Source: Sugiyamaella lignohabitans (taxonomy: Eukaryota > Ascomycota > Dipodascomycetes > Dipodascales > Trichomonascaceae). Taken from it: 64,000 nucleotides of DNA. The notes beneath the pieces were generated by a model. It did not search any database and was not told the origin of the DNA. It saw nothing but the letters and a program-made list of their open reading frames with translations. The stretch lies in NCBI RefSeq assembly GCF_001640025.1, contig NC_031671.1:2666001-2730000 (forward strand), given 5' to 3'. Shown one piece after another: positions 10,219 through 21,166 of the stretch (positions are counted from its first letter, which is position 1; each line of letters begins with the position of its first letter). A program made the translations under genes and the position numbers.

Positions 10219-11220
10219 ATTTAGAGTGATTAATTGCATGGGTTTTTAGAGCATTAAAATTATATTTTTATTTTTCCGTTTTTAACAATGAAATGTATTA
10301 AATATAGTTTTTGAATATTTTTTTTGGAAGCTATTTTAATCGTTTCTTTGATTTTCTTTATTGGCACAAATGATTTCTCGGATAGACTCCTGATTAATAC
10401 CACGTCCACATCTTCTAGTTCTACGTTAATGTTATTTGTTTTTTAATTTCACTGTACATCATTGCTATAGAAATGCTAGTTTATACACATTAATTCCTAC
10501 CTTAAACCGACTCTGCTCCTCACGGCCTCTACGACCCGATAACAACCCTTCCCAAATTCCTCACAAACGAGAATGGCCTGCATACCGATGGCTGGCTCGA
10601 AAAATTTAAGATTCGTCCGTCGAACCTGCAGCAAATGCGACCACTCGAAAACAGAAAATTGCGTCAAAAATCTGGACCTATCGCCATTGGGACTCTGGGG
10701 CTCCGGTTCGGCCTCTGGCGGCTGGGGCTCGGCCCCAGACCCCGAAGCTCCTGCTTCGCAGGAGATGGCTGGGACCGTGGACGTAACGTCTCGAACGGAG
10801 CGAGAGGAGCTGGGGAGTCTGGGGCGCAACCCCAGCCCCCGGAGGCAGAACCCTGCTAAGGAGTTCGTGCCAAGAAAGTAAGACATGTTCGTATTCAGAA
10901 GAGTTGATTCAGGTGTGGAGCTTTGTCGCGAGAGGTTCGGGGGATGGACTGATCTACTGATAAAGGGTCGGGTGGGGGTATTGGGATCACGGTCACGTGC
11001 CGATAACGAACCCTAGCCACGATAAGGGTTGTTTACCCATGATGTTTACCCCTGAGATCCAGTTTATGGACACAGTCTCGCGCCATTGTTTAAATTGGTA
11101 GATACAGGATTCATACCATCTTCTGATATTAGGGACTCGAGATATCCGGTTTAGAGAGCGACAGGGACCAGACAGGTCGTAATGTCCGCATTTCGACCCA
11201 GCTACCAGGACCCGTTTAGA
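10219..11220. other. intergenic with one palindrome
   Basis: About 1 kb between the wall protein gene and the unknown two-exon gene. Holds a full palindrome (10711-10847). The reading frames here are translations of that element. A CACGTG hexamer (E-box/Cbf1-type) lies near 10995. Confidence 0.6.
10711..10847 (+). repeat. dispersed GC palindrome, full copy, plus orientation
   Basis: Left arm starts GCCTCTGGCGGC; CTCCTGCTTCGCAGGAG hairpin; core ATGGCTGGGACCGTGGACG; then the GAGCGAGAGGAG side and a right arm ending CCCCCGGAGGCA. It lies 492 bp after the wall protein stop. Confidence 0.94.
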
Positions 11221-12858
11221 ATGGCTCTTCAAGATAGGGATGAGAATTGTTTACCCCCTCCAGACACCAGTCTTAATATAAATAACCAGGACTCGTACGC
11301 ACATAAGTAAGTTTCAAGGAATGGTTGGTTTGGATCAATGGGTCGAACTGTCGAAGATGATCTGCCTCATGCTTTCGTCGGTGATGTTGATAACTCTAAA
11401 TCATGTTTCTAACAATTGAACAGCTATAATCAGCAATTGAACGTTAATAAAATAGAGAATATGGTAAAAAAAGACGGGGGCCAATCTTTGGTTCCCGTGG
11501 AATTTGTGCACCAGCAAACAGCCAACAGCCGAGTTGCCACACCAATTATCCGCAAGAAAATCAAGACCCCATGCCATCCGTATATGGGTGGGATTTCGAA
11601 GAAGGGACCATACCCGGAAGTCAGTGGTGGAATTGTTAATGGGGCAATGGGGGTAATGGGCACAGTTGCTGCTTCAACGTCGAAAATTGCGTCCGTTCTC
11701 TATGGCAAAGTGTCTGGTCCTGCTACTAATAGTAACCCAGCTGCGGCCACAAACCCATTTGCTGAACCTGGCGAGCCTCAACAGATAAACAGCCCACAAC
11801 AATGGGACCCTAGAGCTGAAAAAGATATGAAATACGCTGAGAAGGTGAAGAAATGGCTCAATGAGATTAGTTTGCCTCAAGGGATCCTAAACAGTTTAGA
11901 TATTATCGTGGCCAACATGAAACCCGCTTATCCTGCAATGTATACAGACGATTTTTCTGTATGTTCGAATGACACAGAAGGTAACGAGCAGCTCAAACAA
12001 CGAAACACTACTAAGCTTGCCATTGAACGGTATCGTAGAGAACCGGCCATCTACAACAACAGACGAAACATTAGAGCGTCACGACTCGATACCAAGCCGA
12101 TTGAAGTGTGCTTTCAAGAAACGGACTCTGCTGACAATAATCACATACCTAACACTTCCATAAATCATTCTGAAGATGCCTACAAAGGGAATGGAAGCAA
12201 TGGCTCATTTTCTCGGTCCTCAAATTTAAAAAACCCGAGTTTTCTTCTCCATGGAACTAGTAACTTCTTCAATCGACTTAAAAATATCAACCATCGCCAA
12301 GGTTATCTCCAGTCCAGAGCATCTAAAAGACACAATGAGTACAATGGTTCTGCTCGATCCAATATGCTCTCGCTTGACCTCAGTAATGCCATTCCTAGTG
12401 GTAACTCTGCCCCAGATCTGAGTCCAAGTTTGGGACCAGACACTCAATACCTTTCCCACCAGGGAGGAACCAATCAGGGCAATGCTCCTCAAACCAACCT
12501 TCCAACTGCTCCAGACCAAGTCTCTTATCGTCCTGAAACGAATCCATACTATCGACCACCCAATGCCCATCATGCGAGAGTTTATTTCGAAGTCCCTCGA
12601 AGCCAGCAACCCAGCACCAGTTCCTACAACTCCCAGGGCTATGTGTACCCCAATATGGACCCCACAGAGAGCTATATTAATTACAATGGACAATACGTCC
12701 CGAACCTAGCCAGTGTCCCAAACCAGCAGGTCTATCCAAATTCTCCAATAACCACAACTGCAAACAGAGCCAGTGCTCCTGCCATCGGCAACAGACTGTA
12801 TCGAAGACTAATGGGATGGCCCTTAAACAACAGCACCAGAGGCTCGCCTGGTTACTAA
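11221..12858 (+). CDS. uncharacterised fungal protein, two exons
   Basis: Exon 1 11221-11306 starts MALQDRDENCLPPPDTSLN; exon 2 11424-12858. Splicing (GTAAGT donor, TTCTAAC branch site, CAG acceptor; 117-nt intron) joins them in frame to 506 residues. The exon 2 frame has no ATG until 11461, which would give a shorter protein if the intron model is wrong. Residues about 60-170 look folded and contain CHPYMGGISKKGPYPEVSGG, then a small-residue helix (GAMGVMGTVAASTSKIASVL) and YAEKVKKWLNEI. The remainder is Asn/Ser/Pro/Tyr-rich and probably disordered. No family was recognised. The product could be an adaptor-type protein, but no function can be assigned. It is convergent with the next gene. 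Confidence 0.7.
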
Positions 12859-13016
12859 AACTAATATCATTTCCATCTTCTCACTTCTATGCCCTAGAGA
12901 CAAGTGCTTAGTCTCTAGCAATATTTCCATTATGCATTATACTCCATTGTTGTTAACGTTAAAGAAAGCTCGTTAGAAAGCATACTATATTTATTCTTTA
13001 CTGGGCCGTCCTTTTC

Positions 13017-13078
13017 TGCCTCCGGCGGCTGGGGCTCCGCCCCAGACCCCGTGGCTCCTCTCGCTGACGCTCGAGTCG
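13017..13078 (-). repeat. dispersed GC palindrome, left half
   Basis: Left arm plus an imperfect CTCGCTGACGCTCGAGTCG hairpin and a remnant of the core (GTGCGTCTAG). It lies in a convergent gap, 158 bp from one stop codon and 85 bp from the other. Confidence 0.92.
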
Positions 13079-13163
13079 GTGCGTCTAGTTTCCATGAATA
13101 GTACTCTTATGTACAAAAGGTGGCTCCAGGCTCCAGTTTGATTTAAACTAGATCAATTGCTAA

Positions 13164-13835
13164 TTACAGCTTGGCTACTTCGGATTTCCAGCTGATACCA
13201 CACCAATTGCTGATAACTAGCGCCATGTCTCGCACGGAAGCAACCTCTTCCTTCGTAGCCCCATTATTAAGAGCTCCCTTCAAATGCCCCTTCAGTTGAG
13301 GATTGACGTCTTGAGGAATCAGACATGCGACTATGACAAAACTGGTCTCTTTGGGGGTGAGAATGCTGGTATATGAGAGTAATGGACCATAGACGTGGTT
13401 GATGGCGTAGTACTCCAAATCTGGATAGGCAGTGGCCATCTGTCCTGAAACTCTCTTGGCTATTTTTCCATACACATGGTCAAACATGGCACGTCCACGA
13501 CCCTCGGCTTCTTCACGAGAGGGCTTATCTCGCTGTAATACAGGCTCACGGAGATCAGTCGGAGTGACATTCTTCAACTGGGTCAAAGAGTTGATTGATT
13601 TGGGTAACCCGCCTAACGCAGCTCCTTTCATTAGCGACTCCCGCATTTTGCGTGTCATTTTTAACTGTCCATTACGATCATTGGCCAATTTTTCCATCAT
13701 ATACTCATAGATTTTAGGAATCTCATCTGGCTCGTTGCACACACTAAAGGTAGTAGCAGCAATATAATACCAGGAATTCTCCAGAAGTGGAGTAGCTGCC
13801 AACTGGGCTAGTCTTGCTGGTGTAAGGATCCCCAT
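13164..13835 (-). CDS. peroxisomal carboxymuconolactone decarboxylase-like (AhpD-fold) protein
   Basis: 223 residues. The middle resembles the carboxymuconolactone decarboxylase/AhpD fold: RESLMKGAALGGLPKSINSL, then GRAMFDHVYGK and a second helical repeat with YTSILTPKETSFVIVACLIPQ and LKGALNNGATKEEV. No CXXC redox pair is visible, so thiol peroxidase activity is not supported. The C-terminus is AKL, a variant of the PTS1 peroxisomal targeting signal. Saccharomyces Pxp2 (YJR111C) is a peroxisomal protein of the same type and is the likely relative. The biochemical role is unknown. It starts at 13835 just after an AT-rich promoter. Confidence 0.78.
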   Translation of the reverse strand: MGILTPARLAQLAATPLLENSWYYIAATTFSVCNEPDEIPKIYEYMMEKLANDRNGQLKMTRKMRESLMKGAALGGLPKSINSLTQLKNVTPTDLREPVLQRDKPSREEAEGRGRAMFDHVYGKIAKRVSGQMATAYPDLEYYAINHVYGPLLSYTSILTPKETSFVIVACLIPQDVNPQLKGHLKGALNNGATKEEVASVRDMALVISNWCGISWKSEVAKL

Positions 13836-14152
13836 TATTATTTAATGTCACTCTCTCTACGACCAAAAATAACTCGTAAGAAAGACAGAATTGGCGGAAA
13901 TTGTCAACATTAATACTTCCCCACCATTCGGTCTAAAAGATAAGCGAGATCGGCAAGATCTCGGTAGCTATTAAAATCACGTGCCGAATATATAAATTAA
14001 ATAGATAGATATGAGTACGATTTATATATACAGACTGCAAGCTAGACTTGGAAAAAAAAAACTTGTCCAGCACTTTGGGATCTTATAGTATGCTCAATTA
14101 AGTAAAAAACAAATGTATTTTTGGGAAGCTTTTATGTTTTCTATATAAAAAC
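13836..14152. other. intergenic between the CMD-like gene and RPS3
   Basis: About 320 bp, AT-rich, holding the promoter of the CMD-like gene and the RPS3 3' end. An ATCACGTGCCG block near 13976 contains a CACGTG E-box. No gene or repeat element seen. Confidence 0.6.
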
Positions 14153-14914
14153 TTAAGCAACAGGCTCGACGGGAGCAGCAGCCTCAGCGGGTTGCTCCTC
14201 AGCGACAGGAGCAGGAGCTCTGGGAGTGTAGTCAATGACATTGGGCTCGGCAACAGCAGCCTCCTCCTTAGGGGGGTGGATGTTGACGAAATCGGGAAGA
14301 GAAGACTTGGGAGTACCAGGCTTGGCACCAGCAGCAGGGTCTCTCATGATCTTAACCTTGATACCAAGAACACCTTGTCTAAGCAAAACGTGACGAGTAG
14401 CAGTATCAATGAAGTCAACAACGGGTTGACCAGAGTGGATCATGAAACCATCTTGGAACTTCATGGCCTTGGCACGAGCAGCACGGAGCTTACCAGAGAT
14501 AACAACCTCAACACCCTTGGCACCAGACTCCATGACGTAACGGACAACACCGTAAGCAGCACGACGGATGGCAAGACCGTTAAGAAGCTTGTAACGAAGA
14601 GACTCACATTGAGCGACAGCAGAGAGACCACGTTGTTGGACACGCTCAGCGTAGATGGCAACAGAACCATCTTGGAGTCTGAATCTCTTTTGGACAAGAG
14701 AAGTCAATTCACGGATACGACGACCGTTCTCACCAAGAACGTTTTGGGTGTGAGTGGCTCTGACGACAATTTCAGTCTTGGTAGGGGTGGTTCTGACTTC
14801 GACACCAGAGTATCCCTCCTCAGCGAGCTCACGGGTGAAGAACTCGTTAAGTTCGGCATAGAGAACACCGTCAGCGACGTGCTTACGCTTTTGGGAGATG
14901 TTAACTTGAGGCAT
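14153..14914 (-). CDS. RPS3: 40S ribosomal protein S3 (uS3)
   Basis: 253 residues starting [20 protein letters not shown] at 14914; no intron needed. The KH domain lies at about residues 45-95 ([30 protein letters not shown]), followed by the uS3 C-terminal domain with [20 protein letters not shown] and [10 protein letters not shown]. uS3 sits at the mRNA entry tunnel of the small subunit. The C-terminal tail is extended and Ala/Pro/Glu-rich ([18 protein letters not shown]). The frame is open upstream to 15106, but the conserved family start is at 14914. Codon use is strongly biased. A HomolD-like box and a TGGGCTAGGGC motif lie upstream. Confidence 0.97.
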   Translation of the reverse strand: MPQVNISQKRKHVADGVLYAELNEFFTRELAEEGYSGVEVRTTPTKTEIVVRATHTQNVLGENGRRIRELTSLVQKRFRLQDGSVAIYAERVQQRGLSAVAQCESLRYKLLNGLAIRRAAYGVVRYVMESGAKGVEVVISGKLRAARAKAMKFQDGFMIHSGQPVVDFIDTATRHVLLRQGVLGIKVKIMRDPAAGAKPGTPKSSLPDFVNIHPPKEEAAVAEPNVIDYTPRAPAPVAEEQPAEAAAPVEPVA

Positions 14915-15047
14915 TTTGTGTTGTATAATTTGTCGACTACCAAAAAGTGAAGTTGGAGATATTTCGATATCTGCAGTTACTTTTGCCCTGTTCACAATCG
15001 TGAAGTAGAATGTGCGGCTGATACTTGAGTGAAAATTCACTTTGTTT

Positions 15048-15055
15048 CGTGACTG
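15048..15055 (-). promoter_or_regulatory. HomolD-like box of RPS3
   Basis: Read on the RPS3 strand this is CAGTCACG, about 134 bp before the ATG. CAGTCAC(A/G) is the HomolD core-promoter box of fission yeast ribosomal protein genes. The same word occurs before RPS0 and RPS7 in this window. Confidence 0.65.
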
Positions 15056-15283
15056 TAAATTACCTATTAAGGAAATATAGCTTTTTATGCATAGCTGGAT
15101 GTACAACTAGTGAGAGCGAGAGATGATAGCTGGATAGTGTCAGATATATTTCGACCAGATTTTTTGGTAATTTCTCTCTCAATGTGTAGGTATCGCTCTC
15201 ATTTAACCACATTTTTAATTGAGAGTGGATTCCTTTTTTCCAAAATGGTAAGATAAATGAATTGAACTTCTCCATTTCAACAG

Positions 15284-15294
15284 TGGGCTAGGGC
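15284..15294 (+). promoter_or_regulatory. TGGGCTAGGGC motif upstream of RPS3
   Basis: Eleven bases identical to the RPS7 upstream motif at 49406-49416, and in both genes it lies further upstream than the HomolD box. The reverse strand (GCCCTAGCCCA) contains a CCCTA core like Tbf1 or HomolE sites. Confidence 0.55.
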
Positions 15295-15833
15295 ATGCGC
15301 GAAAGGGAATTCTTCAAACCGTGAAATTCAACTACGCATGAAACCATGCATTTATGTATGCAAGATCGATGAGCTTAATTTAGTATGGAAGTTATCTCTA
15401 CAAGCTGTCAAAGTAAGCTGTAAAGGTGCTACTAACCCAAGAACTTTCAAGCGAATAGACACCCACCTTACCGTAATAGCTTTCGGCAAAGCGGCGAATC
15501 GGATCAGAGGGTGGGAACCAAACTTAGCGGTACGAGAAAATGACTCCTATTGTCCAATTACACTCACAGAGAGGGCTAATCACACTCTATTCGACTGACC
15601 AAGCAGATGTAATTTCAACACAAACGTAGGATTTATATTTATATTCTAGTTTAAATTGTCCAGTCTCTTCTGATAGATCAGAAAAGCAACCCACAAACAA
15701 AACTATAGTGAATCAGTTGGTATGCATCAAAGTCACGTGTGCACATTTAGACTTCTAAGGAACGAGGTTTCAAATGTTCCAGATTATCAATTATCAAAAA
15801 TAACTTGTAATAACTTGTAAGGAGTTTGGAACA

Positions 15834-17706
15834 ATGGCTTCGCAACCTGATGCCCACGACTTCCTAGGAGGTAATGGCAGTAAGTCTGAAGAGGTAAACA
15901 TAACTCAAGGGGATAAAATTCATGGGAGTCCAAATAATAATGAAGTTTCTAGCAGATCAGGCCGTTATAGTAACAGAGACTACGGCGATGATGACAGGGA
16001 TGATTTCAGAGACAAGTCTAAGAAAGAACGTGATTCACAAGATGATTACGGTAAAGATGATTTCAAAAGCTCAAAGAGAGATTTGAGAGCAAGAAGAGGT
16101 AGGTCTTATTCTCGTACGAGATCACGTTCGGTGTCTAGGTCGGAGTCAGACTCAAGGTCAAGATCGAGGTCCAGATCTAGATCATATTCGCGCTCTCCTT
16201 CTAGGTCACGGTCTAGATCAAGAAAATATTCTCGAAACTCAAGGAAGAGACGTCGTCGACAACGATCGGTGTCAAAATCACCATATAGTTCTAGATCCCG
16301 GTCACGATCAAGATCCAGATCACGATCAAGGTCAAGGTCAAGGTCCTATTCTCGGTCCCCTTCTCGTTCTCGTTCTCGTTCCAGGGATTTAGGAAGTAAT
16401 AATAGAGACTACCGACGTTCACGTGAGGGAAGGTTCAATAGCGGTAGAAATCGTGATAACTTTAGGAGGGGTGGTAAATACAGAGATTGGCATGACAGAG
16501 ATCGTAGAAAAGGACGTTACGACAGTGGCGAATATTCTGGAAGAGGCAGATATGAGCGTCAACCAACCTCATTTGCTGACAGGGATAGACGAACAGTATT
16601 TGTTCAACAACTAGCAGTCCGTCTTAAGACCTACCAACTGATCGACTTTTTTGAAGATAATGATGTTGGAAGGGTTGTTGAAGCTTCCATTGTCAAAGAC
16701 AAAGTAACCGGTAGACCCAAGGGAATTGCCTATGTAGAGTTCAGAGAACAAGAGTCTGTTCAAAAGGCTATTGCTTTGACCGGACAAAAGTTACTTGGAA
16801 TTCCCATAATTGTCCAACTAACGGAATCCGAGAAAAACAGACTACTTGCAAAATCAAGATCTGAGGCAACTCCTCTGACTGAGGACGAGAAGAGGGAAAG
16901 AAGAAAGATCTCCATCTCTAACATAAAATATTCTGTTGGCGAAGAGCAATTAAGAGCACTCTTCTCTCCGTTGGGAGAAATTGAATCTATTGCCATTCAA
17001 AGAGATGAAGCAGGCAGCTCCAAGGGATATGCATATCTCTGGTTCCGTGACGATGTTAATGTGCAAAAGGCAGTTAAGGAAAGAAACGAATATAACCTTT
17101 TAGGGAGACCAATGCGAGTTACCGGGCCAGAAATTCCATTGCATACTAACGTCGAGTCTTCCACAAGTGAGGATTTTGTGGAGCCTAGATACAGAGCCAA
17201 GAAATCTCTAGATGATGCAGAAGTAGGCGGGGTTACTATGACCAACAACTCTCGTGTGAGCCTTATGAAGAAACTAATGAGAGAAGAAGACACAGAGGTA
17301 GATACCAGTCCAGTGAAGGAACCTGAACCGGTGAAAATCTTGGCCGCTTCCAGATGTATTTTGCTGAAAAACATGTTTGATCCCAAAGAGTAAGTATCAA
17401 CAGGTAGTGACTTGTGGCAGGTCGAATAACAGACAGATTGACTAACATATATGTAGGGAAACTGGGGACGATTGGGTGCATGAGTTGGAAGAAGACGTTA
17501 GTGCCGAATGTGAAGAGAAGTACGGTAAAGTCCAACATATCAGTGTAGATCGCTATTCCGAAGGTGAGATTTATGTCAAGTTTGACACTGAGGAGGCTGG
17601 TCAATTAGCTGTCAAAGGATTGAACGGTCGTTATTTTGGTGGCCGCAAGGTCACTGCTTCACCAATGGTGGAGAGAGTTTATTTAATGAAGTTCCCGAAA
17701 TCATAA
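15834..17706 (+). CDS. RBM39/CAPER-like SR splicing factor (S. pombe Rsd1 type), two exons
   Basis: Exon 1 15834-17389, exon 2 17457-17706; 601 residues. The intron (67 nt) has a GTAAGT donor, a GACTAAC branch site and a TAG acceptor, and lies inside the C-terminal motif coding region. Domains: acidic/polar N-terminus; a long Arg-Ser dipeptide region at about residues 85-190; RRM1 from about 251 (RRTVFVQQLAVRL, RNP1 PKGIAYVEF); RRM2 from about 356 (KISISNIKYSV, RNP1 SKGYAYLWF); and a C-terminal U2AF-homology motif (RCILLKNMFDPKEE...GEIYVKF...GRYFGGRKVTASP). This order is that of RBM39, a partner of U2AF in 3' splice-site choice. The RS-coding DNA is an imperfect hexanucleotide array of TCTCGT/AGATCA-type units, prone to slippage. 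Confidence 0.9.
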
Positions 17707-17807
17707 ACCTGATATGTAAATATGAGATAACGCACAAAAGTTGTTTTTCTAGTCTTATTACATAACTAAATACAAATGTCACGATTAAAATTGAATGAGG
17801 GTGTCGC

Positions 17808-17868
17808 TGCCTCCGGCGGCTGGGGCTATGCCCCAGACCCCGTGGCTCCTCTCGCTTCGCTCGAGTCG
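17808..17868 (-). repeat. dispersed GC palindrome, left half
   Basis: Left arm (hairpin loop TAT) plus the CTCGCTTCGCTCGAGTCG hairpin. It lies in the 239-bp convergent gap between the RBM39-like gene and the ECM3-like gene, about 100 and 77 bp from the two stop codons. Confidence 0.93.
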
Positions 17869-17945
17869 AGATTGGGAGATTGTTCGTAATACATGAATAA
17901 ATACAGATATGTCATGATTAAATTAAATAATATGTAACCTCACCT

Positions 17946-19790
17946 TTAGACCGAGACTACGTTTTTCAGCGTGTACGTAACAAGTATGCTTAAAGTGAAA
18001 ACCAGAAAAGAGTACTGACAGATGAGGTACGCTGCCAGACAATCTATTTGGATATGGCTTTCTCCGGGTGGGGTGAACATTGCCGTGATATAAAGCTGGC
18101 TCGTTGCGGTTGGAACTCCTGCCGTGACTATCATCACGAAAATGGCCATTGTGTTATCTTCGTCAATCCAATTTAGAGCAAGTAACTTTTTCACCCAGAG
18201 GACCGAAATGATTGGCAACACCACGAGTTTTAGCACTGACATTAATGCCATACTTTTCCAGAATCCTTTGGGAAACTGCTTTACCTCAAGTCTCGCAATG
18301 GTGGCACCCAACATTGAAAGTCCTAATGGAACACATGCGTTTCCGACGAATGAAGTGAAATCCATTACAAAATCTAGGACTGGCTGGTTATCTGGTGCAT
18401 ATGGAATATTGAACTGATCAGGATTTTTGTTATCAGCATCGATATAAAACAACCTTCGTAACGGTGGAGCCATTGAGACAGCCAACGAAAGAAATAACGA
18501 CATGCTAATGGGTCGCAGGAAATTCGCTAAAAACACCTTCAAATAGCTGTAAAATTTGGGTTTGGGCGGTTGCACATCTGTCTCGTTTGGTGAAACCGAT
18601 TCACAATCTTTTGACTCATTTTCAGTCCGATTTTTAGATGGCAAAGGTGAAGCATCTGTAGTTGTGCCTGTAGAAGTATTACTGACGGGATTCGCAGAGC
18701 ATGATTCTTCGGTGCCTCCTAAAGTTTGCAACTCTCGAACAGCACTATATGACAAAATGACATCTTGTAAGTTTTCAGATTCCGAAGCATCAGGTAAACT
18801 ATTAGTTGGTCTAATGTCACCTGCTGTACCAGAAAGCCTTGATAATCTAGCTGGTCTTCTGTAACCCACAGTGGTTGCAGCACCGGGAGCCACAGATATG
18901 GAATCCGAGCGAGTACGCAAATAGATCGATTCTCCGTACCTTGGATCACTCATAACTCTACTAAAACTGCTCTCAGATTTCCTCGATGGTCGGTGTGTTC
19001 TCTTTTCATACTCGTCATGGTCGGCAGTATATCTCTGTGGAAGACCAGACTCATCATCGCTTGCAACGGCATTTTCATAGTCATCATCTTCAATACCTTC
19101 ACCCATCCGTATTGTAGGCTCAGTTGCCGTACTATTAATATCCTGTAATGAAACATCGCCATTTCCAATGGTATGGTTTCTATTTCTCCAGCTACGAATA
19201 GCTCTAGCTCCTCTTCTCACACCATCCACACTGATTATAGGAGTCGTTACCTCGTCGGCCTCTGGGTCGTGTACTCTATACTTGAAATCCGACCCAATCA
19301 AAGACACTCCTCCAAGATTGAACATGCAAATAATGAAAACAACCACAAAAATAACAGCATAGGCAGTGCCTTGTTGAGCAGAACCAGCTGGAAACAGGCT
19401 ACTGCTAGCTAAAGTGGTGATATAAGCAATAGGAAGGTCTGAAGAGTTATTGAATCCTCCAGCAGCAACGACTCCACCGAACCATTTCCTGGGATTTGGT
19501 GTCGCATACCAGACTATCAGACCAAAAGCCAACCCTATGGCCGTATACATAAATGAGGTCAAAGCGACCACGCCTATTACCTTGATCTCTGAGTCATTCA
19601 AACAAGAAACCACATTATAAAAAATCAAGCATGGCATAAAAAAATTAATAATAATCATAGAGATATGCTGACATGTTTCCACAGTCAGGATCTTTTTTTT
19701 GGCCAGAATAAACCCCAGTGCACAGTTGAGAAAGATTTTAAACAACGGCTTCACCGAAATGTATATAGCGGTTCCTATAGGTATTGCCAT
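17946..19790 (-). CDS. auxin-efflux-carrier family membrane transporter (Ecm3-like)
   Basis: 614 residues. Five hydrophobic segments in the first 170 residues (for example IFLNCALGFILAKKKILTVE and MIIINFFMPCLIFYNVV), a hydrophilic Ser-rich loop of about 230 residues, then five more segments at the C-terminus. The motifs NFFMPCLIF and FNNSSDLPIAYI in the first half and GVPTATSQLYI near the end fit the fungal Ecm3/YNL095C branch of the membrane transport (AEC) family. These proteins are thought to act in the ER or another internal membrane; the substrate is not established. ATG at 19790. Single exon. Divergent from APP1, with one palindrome in the shared upstream region. Confidence 0.85.
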   Translation of the reverse strand: MAIPIGTAIYISVKPLFKIFLNCALGFILAKKKILTVETCQHISMIIINFFMPCLIFYNVVSCLNDSEIKVIGVVALTSFMYTAIGLAFGLIVWYATPNPRKWFGGVVAAGGFNNSSDLPIAYITTLASSSLFPAGSAQQGTAYAVIFVVVFIICMFNLGGVSLIGSDFKYRVHDPEADEVTTPIISVDGVRRGARAIRSWRNRNHTIGNGDVSLQDINSTATEPTIRMGEGIEDDDYENAVASDDESGLPQRYTADHDEYEKRTHRPSRKSESSFSRVMSDPRYGESIYLRTRSDSISVAPGAATTVGYRRPARLSRLSGTAGDIRPTNSLPDASESENLQDVILSYSAVRELQTLGGTEESCSANPVSNTSTGTTTDASPLPSKNRTENESKDCESVSPNETDVQPPKPKFYSYLKVFLANFLRPISMSLFLSLAVSMAPPLRRLFYIDADNKNPDQFNIPYAPDNQPVLDFVMDFTSFVGNACVPLGLSMLGATIARLEVKQFPKGFWKSMALMSVLKLVVLPIISVLWVKKLLALNWIDEDNTMAIFVMIVTAGVPTATSQLYITAMFTPPGESHIQIDCLAAYLICQYSFLVFTLSILVTYTLKNVVSV

Positions 19791-21166
19791 CTTGGAACCA
19801 TGTGACCCGTGTCAAAACGAGTGATCTGTGTGGGATTTCTTCTGAACGAGCGAAACCAAATACCAAATCCTCTACCTTCTTACCTCCATTACCAGACACA
19901 AACAAAATCCTCTCTCCAGCAAACAATAAAATAAATTATGACCCTTACTTATCAGATACTGCCGATCCCGTTCCTCATGTATGCCCGTGGGGGCATCTCC
20001 GGTCTCGGCTCGGCGGCTACTGGCGGACATGCAGGGTCTCCACCTCCAGGGCCGGGGTGTGCCTCCGGCGGCTGGGGCTCCGCCCCAGACCCCGTAGCTC
20101 CTGCTTCGCAGGAGATGGCGGGGACCGTCGATGGAACGACTCGAGCGGAGCGAGAGGAGCAGGGGGGTCTGGGGCGCAGCCACAGCCGCCGGAGGCAGGC
20201 CGGCACGAGCGAAACGTGAACCCCACCAGACAGAGAATCCAGAGGAGTCTGGTGAGCCCAGTGGCAAGCGTAATTTTTACCCGTAATGCAGTTTCCAAGT
20301 CGAAGTTGAAGTTGAACCCTGTAGATCCGTGCATGAGGCAGTGCGTGGAGACAGTCCCTCCAGTACCCGTTCCGGAGACAGAAACAGGCCCAGAAATAGT
20401 ACAGTTGCAACAGTTGCCCAATAGGTTCTTGTTGGAGCCCGTTTGGCAATTGTTTTGTCATTTTGGACCCACCGTGGATGTCGGTCGGTTCAGGGCCCAG
20501 TGGGCGCAGTCTCCTTTATCTGCATATCGAGCGATGAAGTGAGGTGCATATCCTGATCTCCTGTCGACAGCAGGTTCAACATTGACAAAATAAACAGTGG
20601 CATAGTGTTTTTTTGTTACTGGATTTTTAGTCTTTTCGGCTATTCGTTGGAAAGCAGACATACTCTAGAATCATCAGGAGCCTCGGAAACAGAGGTGCTA
20701 ATTATGAAAGTTTGTTAGATCAAGGTCTGGATATTGGTTCCCGCGTTTTCTATTGTTGATCCTCTGAGGAGTTACTTTCAAGCTGTTGGTCTTTCGGACT
20801 CTCGGAGCACTTCGGCGGGGTGTGGGCTGTTTGCCTGCTGTATCTCGACCTTCTGCCTCAGCTGCCTTTGGATTGACCCATAACTTTAGTACCGTTAAAC
20901 GGGTTGCTAACAAATCACCTGTGAATACAGATATAAACACAGCCTCGAATCTCCCTAGACGACCTCGTCTGTTCCCAAAATTTAGCTGGAGATCTCTGTA
21001 CCAACAGCCATTGTTGTTGAATTGGTATTTGAACTGGAAATCGCCATTTCGAAAGAAGCGTAGTCGAGTAAGAAGGTTACTTCGGACCTGGCACCTCTAT
21101 ACAGCAGTTCGCAGAAGGTTGGACAGGTATAGAATCCGCAGAAGATTATATTATCGGAAACTAAAA
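19791..21166. other. divergent intergenic region between the ECM3-like gene and APP1
   Basis: 1.38 kb. Holds one full palindrome (20060-20197). From 20768 to 21166 a frame is open in phase with APP1 and codes an Arg-rich, presequence-like stretch, but it has no ATG and no clear acceptor site. A 67-codon ATG frame on the minus strand (20458-20661) has no recognisable feature. Confidence 0.55.
20060..20197 (+). repeat. dispersed GC palindrome, full copy, plus orientation
   Basis: Left arm, CTCCTGCTTCGCAGGAG hairpin, core ATGGCGGGGACCGTCGATG, CGACTCGAGCGGAGCGAG side and a right arm with one change (AGCCACAGCCGCC). It is one of the few copies between divergent promoters. Confidence 0.95.

Larger units (their letters stand above)
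14915..15833. other. divergent promoter region of RPS3 and the RBM39-like gene
   Basis: About 920 bp. It contains the RPS3 control motifs (15048-15055 and 15284-15294), a CACGTG-containing GTCACGTGTG block near 15733, and a tandem AATAACTTGT duplication just before the RBM39-like ATG. An 86-codon ATG frame at 15338-15598 shows no family feature and is not called. Confidence 0.6.

Noticed and set aside
20458..20661. 67-codon minus-strand frame with an ATG (MSAFQRIAEKTKNPVTKKHY)
   Set aside because: Could be a small gene, but no family resemblance, no intron signals extending it, and it lies in a divergent promoter region.
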